DNA of 64,000 nt from positions 620,001 through 684,000 of the forward strand of contig OZ316891.1 of the NCBI GenBank assembly GCA_973895155.1. Direction: 5' to 3'. This document shows positions 52,548 through 61,336 of this stretch, piece after piece. The notes beneath the pieces were generated by a model. That model was not told the DNA's origin. It saw only the letters and a list, made by a program, of their open reading frames with translations, and searched no databases. Made by a program: the position numbers and the translations under genes. This DNA comes from Marsupella aquatica. Lineage: Eukaryota > Marchantiophyta. Numbering within the stretch: the stretch's first letter is position 1; each line of letters begins with the position of its first letter.

Positions 52548-52967
52548 GTGTCAAGAAAGGTTAACTTTGGACTGCTATTATAAATAGTCTCCTTGTTTTG
52601 TCATCTCATCTCCTTACTCAATTCCAATATGCACCTCTTCATCGCTCCAACTTGTTGGTTCACGTCAAAATTACATAACAAATAGGTCCTCAAACTAATT
52701 AACCAGAGATTGGTTAATGAATTTTTTTTACCCTTTTTCCATCCTCTCTTCCTTTCTTTTTCCTTCCTCCCATGGTATTTTGTATTCTTATATAGCACAT
52801 CACACTGTTACTTCTGGGAATTATGATGAACCAATAAGGTCTTTCTTTCCCTTAGCAACTTACTACTACAATTTTTAGTTATTAGCAATCTTACATATAA
52901 CAAATATAATTCAATGCTACTAAATTTTCCTCAAGTAATGAAATTGATTTCAATTCAAAAGTTATTG

Positions 52968-53404
52968 GAGGGATATGCTCAATAGACCCCCTTCAGGAGA
53001 AACTTTACTTGATCAGCCCCCTCCAAACTTTTTTGCCCCAATCAGCCCCCTCATTATGGCCCGTACCCTTTTCTCCCGTGTAAGGCAGTTTCCCCCGTGT
53101 AAAGGCCATACTGCACAGTTTTCAGCCTTACTGGGTGACTTTCACAGTACCCATTCAACCACGCAGTAACCAGGCAAAAATCATAGTGACCGTGTTAAGA
53201 TCCATTACCAACGGGACCTCGTAGTTAGAGGTGAAAATCGGGCCTTGCACCTCCACGCCGCCACTATGAACATTAGGGTTATCTTATGCTAATTAATTAG
53301 AATACATTGACATGAGTGTATTCTATTTGTAAAACCAATTTCCGTGCTTTAGGTTCAAGGTCTGTCATCTTTTGTGGGGTTTCTAGGTAGGATCGACGTT
53401 TTGC
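52968..53404. other. Unannotated spacer
   Basis: C-rich upstream part (CAGCCCCCTC repeated twice near 53,015-53,052) and AT-rich downstream part. No gene or element boundary recognised. Confidence 0.4.
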
Positions 53405-53965
53405 GTGGTTTTACGGAGGTTTTGTGCAGAGGCTCGTTTACTGTTGACGACGGGCCATTTTGCTGATGACCTTGCTAGTTGACAATTGTGGTGGTTGATG
53501 ATTGTGTTTCTTTCATGGCTTTACGGAGGATTTGGGCAGAGGTGTGGTTGACTGTTGGCGGCGGGACATTTTGGAGACAATCGTGCTGGTTGACATTTTT
53601 GCTGGGCGTCATTTACTGCTAGCGGTGGGCCATTTTGCTGTTGATCGTGCTGGTTGACGATTGTGCTGGTTGACGATTGTGCTGGTTGATGATCGTGTTT
53701 CTTTCGTGGCTTTATGGAGGATTTGGGCAGAGGTGTGGTTGACTGTTGGCGGCGGGACATTTTGGAGACAATCATGCTGGTTGACGTTTTTGTTGGGCGT
53801 CGTTTACTGCTAGCGGTGGGCCATTTTGCTGTCGATCGTGCTGGTTGACGATTGTGTTGGTTGATGATCGTGTTTCTTTCGTGGCTTTACGGAGGATTTG
53901 GGCAGAGTTATCGTTGACTGTTGGTGGCGGGCCATTTTGGAGATGATTGTGCTGTTGACGATTCT
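53405..53965. repeat. Tandem array, 110-190-bp units
   Basis: The phrase GG(C/T)TTTA(C/T)GGAGGATTTGGGCAGAG begins units at 53,407, 53,517, 53,708 and 53,883. Each is followed by GACTGTTGGCGGCGGG(A/C)CATTTTG. Shorter GTGCTGGTTGACGATT words repeat inside the units. Minus-strand frames through the array translate to Asn/Gln/Pro-rich repeats; I do not think they are genes. Confidence 0.8.
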
Positions 53966-54941
53966 GCTGGTCGACTTTGCTCAATTCTGGCAAGTTCCAT
54001 TTCGCTTCAATGATTGTTGTTTTTGGTGGTTTTAGATTGAGATGATCACTTCCGGTATTGATTTCCTGGCGAACTTGTGAAAATCCATCACCTAGATTGA
54101 AGTTCTCTTTCTGTTTCAACCTTCTGTTTTCATTTTCCTGCATGATATGAGTGGATGAATGGGTAATCAATATGCTTGCTCAGTAGGGAGGATTCTAGCC
54201 AAGAGTCCAAGTCTGGAGTACCACGAGGCACAATGCAAGGAACTGGACCATGAAGGGGAGGGGAGGGGAAGATAATACGAGCTTAGTGGTATGATAATTT
54301 GCTTTCTTACATCTAAATTTTCTCAACTTCTCTTGTTGGTTTGGTCTAGCTATCATCAGAATCACCTCTTGTTGTGCGCTTCTTCATAATAGTGCAGATC
54401 ATTTGCATCGTCTTCCCAGTTCTTATGCAATTTTTGATCACCATCACATCCATGTCTTCCGGTTCTGTTGCATAGTTTCAATACTACATGGATAACAGTG
54501 TAGGGACTGCTTTCATTTGGTAGTTGAATCCTGTCCTTGAATTTGTGAATGAAGTTTCCTCTCAGGATTTTGTGGTTGCCTGCGAGCTCTAGGCAAAGTG
54601 GACTTCATGATAGGGATTGATCTGCGTCTGACTTGAAGGGGGAGATTCTCGGTCGAAGCACTAGGTATGACTGACTGCATGTCGACGAATGTTGGAGGTG
54701 CATGTTTTGAATACCATGACATGGATGTTTGCGAGTTCTTCTACTCTCTTTGAATACCATGACATTCGTGTCTTCTAAATTTGCTTATCTGTTGAAGTCG
54801 TCGGCATGAGTATAGGGACCGCTCTGCTTCCATTAAGGAGTGGAAAGCAATACAGGCTGAAGGTCAAGGTCATAGGCTGGAGAGGTTGGGTTCGATTTTG
54901 AGCCCAACCAAGGTTCATGCTCAGTTTCCATGGCGCCATGA
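53966..54941. other. Upstream flank of duplicated-exon gene
   Basis: Presumed promoter and leader of the plus-strand gene that starts at 54,942. Includes a GGGGAGGGGAGGGGAAG run near 54,255 and a short repeat TTGAATACCATGACAT at 54,708 and 54,749. No coding exon recognised. Confidence 0.4.
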
Positions 54942-57900
54942 ATGAGAAGAATTCGGGTAGCAGAGGAAGAGAATCACTTCCGACATCGTGTCGATGCTGA
55001 AGGCAAGCATGTGTTTGTGTGCATAGCAAGTGATCACAAGCCTCAATCATTTTCTTCCTTTGCTAGTTTCCAGACCCACATGGACGTCACACACAAGTTG
55101 GAGTTGCCACCTGCATTACTGGAGGCGGGCAAACCTTGGTTGTTCTCAAAATCTGACTTCTCCACTCGGATTGCCAAGAAACATAAGGCCCCTGGGCCAA
55201 ATGTGAGGAAGGACAACAATCAGGCCTCTTGGAACCGGCTTCGATCCACTGTGCGACTTCGGTGGAGACAGACTAAGTTGCGAAAGAAGACAATGCTAAA
55301 GAAGAAGTATGGTGTTGCTGCAGATGAGCCGCTTGTTCCTGCAAAATCATTGCTTATTCGTGTCATCAAGGAAGTGCACATACGTGCAGGGCAGGCTAAT
55401 GGTTGGTCATCCTTGTTGGATGATAGTTTGTACGAGATGTTGCAAGACTCTGTGTCAGCTACTGCAATTTCTCCTATTCTGTCTCGCTGGGTTGCTTCAA
55501 TCCAAGCTTTGCCGGTACTCCTACCTAGAGATTGTAAGTTGCAGGCACTTCAATTAGATTGTAGTGTCTTGCCATGCATTTTCCCCCGGGCAGATGTGGA
55601 GGTGCAACCTCCCGAGCTGATGCAGTTTGATACAATTCGAGAGGCTCTCATTGCAGATGCCTTGAATTACTTGACTCAGAAAAGAGCGCTTCTGCAGTGG
55701 AAGCATGGGCCCAAAGAAGTGGACTTCGATGCTACATACCAAGATTACAAGGAGTGGAAAGAAGAGCAAAAGCCTGTCAGCACAGCCACAGCCACTAACA
55801 ATTTGCTACAGGAATACAAAGGTCGGGGCATGACCACTGAAGCTGCACGAATAGAGGTATGAACTTTTTATTTTACTTCCTGCAATCTTTGCTTGTTGTT
55901 TGTACATTCCATTCTCATCTTGTCCCAACCATGTGCAGGCTGGACTAAATGAAGAGTGGGAGGACACTTCTGACGATAGTGACTATGAGCCTGGGCCTGA
56001 GAAGTGGGGTCTATTGCTAAATGATGTTGATAAACAGCCAGATGAGCCAGATGTTGTTCTAAACCTGTCCTCAATACTTCAGTTGAGGACCCGCCTCTTG
56101 TACAAGATCCTATTCAGGTTCCTTCTCATGTTCAGGATGATGAAGACAGTGATCATCAGAATCCTTCTCATGTTGAGGATGTTGACCATCTTATTGAGCA
56201 TCCTATTCATGATCCTATTCAGGATCCTATTGACCATCCTGTTCATGATCCTATTGACCATTCTGTTCAGGATCCCATTGACAATCCTATTCAAGATGTT
56301 TATGAAGAAGGAATCAACTTTTCACAACAGTGTGACTTGGTTTCAAGCCTCCAAAATATTCTTCACGCCTATGGAGAGGGAGAGGACGGCTATCCCCTCC
56401 AGGTCAGTCTTTGTTTCTTTGCTTCAATTACTTTTGAAATTTCTTTGCAAATTGTGAATACATGAGCCTCATCGTATTTGGATGCTCCTTGTGTTCATTG
56501 CAGGAAGGAGTAGTATCAGAGACTATCTTGGAGTTCGTAGCACCACCAACCCCTACACCTGAGACTCTACTCCCAGACTTCATAGCGCCAGTCGCAGCAA
56601 CAGCACCAGCCCCTATACCGTGTATATTAGTCTTGGAGTCCTTACCACCACTTGCACCAGCACCACCAGCCATTGCACCACATGTACTATTAGAGTCGGT
56701 ACCAGTAGCAGCAGCACGACCACCACCACCAGCCCCTGCACCACAGATTGTAAGTCTCTAAAGTGCAAACTTGGAAGTCATTCAATTGCAATCTAGTCTG
56801 AATACTTAAACCCCACTGTCTTTTCACTCCCCTAAGCATTCATTTCATATATTGTAGGGACAAAGACGAAGGGGAAGGGGTGTACCACTGGAGTCCCCAT
56901 CCCCAGTACAGAAAGCAGCACCATCCCCTCCAATGTCAACAAACCCCTTCCAGGTTTGCCTTTGTGTTTTTTGTAAAAACATATGTTTGCAATGCTTTGC
57001 AATGTCTGAATACAGCTGCCTCATTGTCTTTGCCGTGCACTGCAATTTCTTCATTCTAGAGACTGAGCGGAAGGACAAGTGGAGGGGTTGTAGCAGTGGA
57101 ATCACCAGCACCAGCCCTCGCACCACGGATTGTAAGTCTCAGAAGTGCTTACTTGGAAGTCGTACAATTGCAATCTAGTCTAAATACTTCAACCCCAATG
57201 TCTTTTCACTCCCAGGTTTGCCTTTGTGTTTTTGGTAAAAACATTTGTTTGCAATGCTTTGCAATGTCTGAATACATCTGCCTCATTGTCTTTGGTGTGC
57301 ACTGCAATGTCTTCATTCTAGAGACGAAGCGGAAGGGCTCCTGGAGGGGTTGTAGCAGTGGAATCACCAGCACCAGCCCTCGCACCACAGATTGTAAGCC
57401 TCAAAAGTGCTTACTTGGAAGTTTGAATACATCACCCTAATTGTCTTCTGCATGCACTACAATTTCTTCATTCTAGCCCGTGCACGGGAAATAAATTTGA
57501 TATAGGTCAGCCTGGTTTGCCTTCCTGTACAAGGCCACATTCCTTTCTATTCATATTACTTTGCAGGGGTTAAATACACAACCCTCGGTGTATTCAAGTC
57601 ACTTAATGATATTCTCCATTGTAGAGAGGAAGTAGAAGGGGAAGGGGTGTATCAGCGGTGCCCCCAAAACCAGTAGCAGCACCGGCACCGACAAGCAACC
57701 CCTCCCAGGTATGTCTTGATGTACCAGGCTAATTTCCTTATCAAACTGCTTTGCAGGGAGTGAATACACAACCCTCATTGTCTTCTATGTCAATTAATAA
57801 TTTTGTTCATTGTAGGGAGGAAGACAAAGGGGAAGGGATGTGTCAGCAATGTCCTCAACACCAGTGGCACTAGCAATCCCAGTACTAGCAACCAACTCCT

Positions 57901-58812
57901 CCAAGGTACGCCTTTGTGTCTTAGGCCACATAATTGAATTCCTTCTCATCAGCGGCGTCCAATTGTTGAGTAATGTGAATACCTCTTTGTCGATGTCTTT
58001 TGATGTTGCTTTGGATTGTAGGAAGGGCAACAACGGGAAAAGGCAAGCAAAAGGCAAAAAGGAAAGGGAAATTTGGTGGAGCAATCCCTTGCACCTGCCC
58101 CAACCCCTATCCCAACAAATGAACACTCAGCCCCTGCCCTTGTAACAACACCAACACATGCACCTGCCGGTATCCCTGGACCACCACTAGCACATGCCCC
58201 TACACCAGGACCAGCAGAAGCACCAACCCCTATACCAGTGCCAACACCAGGCCCTGCTTCGGCTACGAACTCCTCACAGGTATGCCTAAGGGTGCAGCAG
58301 CAAAATTCCTCTGCTTCATTGTGGAATGTGAATACCTCTTTGTCCATGTATTCTAATGTCTTTGTGGGTTGTAGGTACCACAAGGAGGAGCTGCTTTGTC
58401 CTTAGTACCTGTTCCTGTCTCAAGGAAGAGGAAGGAGGCCTCTAAATCAAGCAAGGGTATGAGCCAGGCATTGCAGGTTGTTCCTCTATTGGCAGTCAAC
58501 CCCAAAACAAAAGTTGTGTTTTTGCACACTGAAGATGATGACTTAGCAACATCAGAAGTTGAAGACAGAGTGAGAGGCAAGCCAAAGCGAAGTAAAAGCG
58601 CGACAAGTAGAGGCGGGGGGCAAGGGAGAGGAAGAGGAGCACAGTCTTCTACTCAACCAACTCCCTTGCATGAAATCCCGCTAGGTGATGGTGACAATGT
58701 AGACACATTTGGGCCATCACAACTTTTGCATGACTCCCAAATGACTGCTTCACAAGATACATTCAGGGAGGTTATTGACCAACTCCCGCACCCTTCCCAG
58801 TATGTTGACTGA
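54942..58812 (+). CDS. Unrecognised gene with tandemly duplicated exons
   Basis: Product unknown; 886 aa if spliced as follows: 54942-55856, 55939-56008, 56083-56402, 56504-56749, 56858-56953, 57060-57131, 57322-57393, 57625-57708, 57816-57905, 58022-58279, 58375-58812 (2,661 nt). An in-frame TGA lies just before the ATG. Exon 1 (305 aa) has a C2H2-like fragment (C27, H46, H51, second Cys not evident), a very basic stretch near 95-125 and a mostly helical remainder ending in WKEEQKP. Exons 2-3 carry acidic text and a degenerate DPI(D/Q)(H/N)P repeat. Exons 5-10 are variants of one cassette: a short R/G-rich head (for example RRRGRGV) plus a Pro/Ala linker. The last exon has an RGGGQGRGRG motif and an acidic tail. 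All introns after 56,402 are phase 0 and related in sequence. The 74-nt intron 56,009-56,082 is inferred to resolve a frame change; a frameshift is the alternative. A nucleic-acid-binding role is inference only. Confidence 0.6.
56750..57393 (+). repeat. Duplicated exon-intron block with deletion
   Basis: Block A (56,750-57,131: intron, exon, intron, exon) recurs as block B (57,132-57,393). B lacks about 120 bp, covering the end of the first intron and the whole 96-bp exon, so two introns are fused into one of 190 nt. Intron and exon sequences both match closely (TGCAATGCTTTGCAATGTCTGAATACA in each). Confidence 0.85.
57476..57504 (+). pseudogene. Decayed duplicate exon
   Basis: After an intact TTCATTCTAG acceptor like those of the neighbouring cassettes, the sequence reads CCCGTGCACGGGAAATAA, with an in-frame TAA, and then resumes intron-like text similar to the other introns (GGTTTGCCTTCCTGT...). 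It is best read as a dead copy of the repeated exon, skipped in the model above. Confidence 0.5.
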
Positions 58813-59071
58813 GCGTGGACACCCTTCCCGTGTGGTACTAAGCCATTTTTGTGGTAGCTTCAATGGTCTTTAGATGCAATGTAGCTTGAGGTAGCTTCAG
58901 ATACAATGTAGCTTCATTGGAAGGCAAGGAGGCCCATGATACATCTACACTGCAAGGTCACAACTCGACTTGCAACTTGTACTGGAAACATTTATGAATA
59001 AAAAGCAAGTTGCATTCATTGTGTTCTGATGTATAAAAGTTATTCATTTTGCTTTCAGTCTGCACCTTCAG

Positions 59072-59760
59072 TTTTGGAAGACATTGTCCATATAGTCTTC
59101 GCACCACACTTAGCCATTTTTCCAACGACAAGATATTTTGCTTGAAGAATCCATTTGAGCAGGGGTAAATGACCGTGGATGTTGTGGGTTTTGGAAGACA
59201 TTGTCCATATAGTCTTCGCACCACACTTAGCCATTTTTCCAACGACATGATATTTTGCTTGAAGAAGCCATTTGAGCAGGGGTAACTGACCGTGGATGTT
59301 GTGGGTTTTGGAAGACATTGTCCATATAGTCTTCGCACCACACTTAGCCATTTTTCCAACGACAGGATATTTCGCTTGAAGAAGCCATTTGAGCAGGGGT
59401 AAATGACCGTGGATGTTGTGGGTTTTGGAAGACATTGTCCATATAGTCTTCGCACCACACTTAGCCATTTTTCCAACGACAGGATATTTCGCTTGAAGAA
59501 GCCATTTGAGCAGGGGTAAATGACCGTGGATGTTGTGGGTTTTGGAAGACATTGTCCATATAGTCTTTGCACCACAATTAGCCATTTTTCCAACAACAGG
59601 ATATTTCGCTCGAAGAAGCCATTTGAGTAGGGGTAAATGACCGTGGATGTTGTGGGTTTTGGAAGACATTGTCCATATAGTCTTTGCACCACACTTAGCC
59701 ATTTTTCCAACGACAGGATATTTTGCTTGAAGAAGAAATTTGAGCGAGGGTACGTAAATG
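59072..59760 (-). repeat. Six 117-bp tandem repeats, open on minus strand
   Basis: Units begin TTTTGGAAGACATTGTCC at 59,072, 59,189, 59,306, 59,423, 59,540 and 59,657, exactly 117 bp apart; the last diverges after about 59,735. Because 117 is a multiple of three and the unit lacks stops, two minus-strand frames stay open throughout (59,768-59,055 and 59,710-58,958). One encodes a 39-aa repeat containing GHLPLLKWLLQAKYP, reminiscent of the second half of an ankyrin repeat; the other contains LYGQCLPKPTTSTV. The units are almost identical, implying recent amplification or homogenisation. Whether either frame is translated is unknown. Confidence 0.85.
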
Positions 59761-59949
59761 GCCAACACTAGCTAGTGGTTTCACACAAGATGCACATGAC
59801 AACTGCAAAATAGTTTCAAAATTTGTAGAATATCTCTAAATTGTTGGAGTACAATGCTGTTGCAGACTTCAATGTCTGCAACTAAAGCAAAATTGCAATT
59901 GCTACTTCCTGTGAGCTATTATTTGAACTTGTTACCATTGTGGTGTAAA

Positions 59950-60681
59950 CTAAGTCAAGAGCTCATTGCTACAAAATACTTCCCCACAACAGGTGCACCT
60001 AAATACTTCATGCCCAGACTCATCTACTCCCAGCAACTCAACATTAACTCTATGACCATCTGCTTTGATAGGAGCCCTCCATTGTGCACCCATTGCACTA
60101 AATTGTCGTTGAAGCCATGCCTCCGCCTCAGAATGGGACCTAAAAGACTTGTGACTAGCTCCACTGAATTCGTTCACCTGACATTCTGCCTCCTCCCAAG
60201 TACGATATATTCCAGGATTGCGCCCCCTAGCAATGGCATACCATTTCTTCTTTGAGGTAGAGCCTAGATCACAATTGTATGGAAGAGCAATTGACTTAGA
60301 GCGAGAGGACAAAGTCTGTGATTGTAATTTCACCCTTGTGGCAGGCTGAGTTTGCGCAACGTCAACCAATTGTGCTTGTGAGGCTGACAAAGATGGACCT
60401 GCATTAGCACCCTGGCGCTGAGCCAATACAGGTTTTGGTGGCCCAACAACAGCCACTACAGGGGAATCGTGACCCTCTGATTTTGATGGCGCTGTACTTT
60501 GAGCAAGGGGAGGCAGCCTATCTCGATTCCACACTGAAGACAAACACAAAATCTGTTCCAACATGCGATGGAGGAAGAAGAGTAGTGCACTCAAACCTGC
60601 AAATACGGTCCATATGGCAAACCCCAATGCCCAAAACAACTGAACTACAAAACCAACACTGCCTTCATTGAACTTTGCCAT
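59950..60681 (-). CDS. Membrane-anchored RNase H1-like hybrid-binding protein
   Basis: Single-exon gene, 243 aa from the first ATG (60,681); the open frame continues upstream without another ATG. Residues 11-38 form a long hydrophobic segment (VVQLFWALGFAIWTVFAGLSALLFFL), followed by a Pro/Ser/Gln-rich linker (about 55-140). Residues 146-190 are a clear RNase H1 N-terminal hybrid-binding domain (Pfam Cauli_VI/RHBD): KWYAIARGRNPGIYRTW, then the Cys/Val and KSF...EAEAWL positions that bind RNA-DNA hybrids or dsRNA in RNase H1. The C-terminus ends with a small Cys cluster (C229, C231, C232, C237). The RNase H catalytic domain is absent. It lies between the MULE gene and the 117-bp repeats on the same strand. 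A nucleic-acid-binding membrane protein is the natural reading; its role is unknown and it could be a transposon accessory gene. Confidence 0.7.
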   Translation of the reverse strand: MAKFNEGSVGFVVQLFWALGFAIWTVFAGLSALLFFLHRMLEQILCLSSVWNRDRLPPLAQSTAPSKSEGHDSPVVAVVGPPKPVLAQRQGANAGPSLSASQAQLVDVAQTQPATRVKLQSQTLSSRSKSIALPYNCDLGSTSKKKWYAIARGRNPGIYRTWEEAECQVNEFSGASHKSFRSHSEAEAWLQRQFSAMGAQWRAPIKADGHRVNVELLGVDESGHEVFRCTCCGEVFCSNELLT

Positions 60682-61336
60682 TGCCAAATGGCAATCTTGT
60701 CCTTGGCGCTCTCGTTGTCGCTCTCCTGTCCCTGGTGCTCTTGCTCTCTTTGGCGCTCTTGGGCGCTGCACAATCTACTCAGACCTCTCTCTCTGGCGCT
60801 GCAGTGCTGTCCTGTCCGTCCTCTACTACACTGGTCTCCTAAGACCTCCTCCCTTTGTTGTCACTCATGTGGACGACTTCAAAGACTCCGCTTTAGTCCG
60901 CTCGCAAAATGCGCACATTCTCCATGGAACACTCAATGTCGACCAACGGTCCCGCGCGCCAATATCATTGCGGAAGTAGATTCAAATTTGAAGACATTAT
61001 GGTCAATGTCTTCAATAACAATGAAGGAAGTTAAGAAGACAACATGGTCGCTGTCTTCAAGTGCAAGCATGCATGGAAGATAAATGGGAAGACAACATTA
61101 ATATGTTGTATTCATCAGAGAATAATGGTGGAAAAAAGTGACAAGAGTCTGTTTTGATGCACAACCAAAGTTCAGTAATAAAGTAACTAGTAAGGTTCAG
61201 TAATATCAACATGATATTGTGACCCAAATCCCTGACACTTTATTGCAGCCTCATTGGCCAATTCCATGCACCTATCAATGAAAGCTTGTGGCAATTGTTG
61301 TTCACTATTTGGGAGAAGGGGTTGAGATACAATGCT
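60682..61336. other. Spacer between MULE and hybrid-binding gene
   Basis: Contains the upstream region of the hybrid-binding gene, with CTCT/GGCGCTCTTG simple-sequence text at 60,700-60,770, and the 3' flank of the MULE gene. A GAAGACAACAT word recurs (61,037; 61,090). No further gene seen. Confidence 0.4.

Larger units (their letters stand above)
51253..52967. repeat. ~230-bp direct repeats flanking 1.25 kb
   Basis: 51,253-51,480 and 52,732-52,967 share ordered blocks: TCTTCCTTTC or CTTTTCTTTCCC, CTTATATA(A/G)CACA, GGGAATTATGATG, AGCAACTTACTACTACAAT and CTAAATTTTCCTCAAGTAATGAAATT. They bracket about 1.25 kb that contains the solo LTR at 52,205-52,547. They could be the terminal repeats of a small LTR-like element or a segmental duplication. 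TG...CA ends were not found. Confidence 0.65.

Noticed and set aside
55900-56457. Plus-strand frame encoding a Leu/Ile/Met-rich repeat (185 codons)
   Set aside because: It is an out-of-frame reading of the DPIDHP-type repeat. The chosen frame continues in phase into the next exons and this one meets a stop there.
57949-58383. Minus-strand Gly/Ala/Val-rich frame
   Set aside because: It is antisense to the Pro/Ala-rich exon at 58,022-58,279. The composition explains the openness.
59072-59760. Regular repeat spacing suggested a CRISPR array
   Set aside because: Units are 117 bp, contiguous and without variable spacers. The genome is eukaryotic and no cas genes are present.
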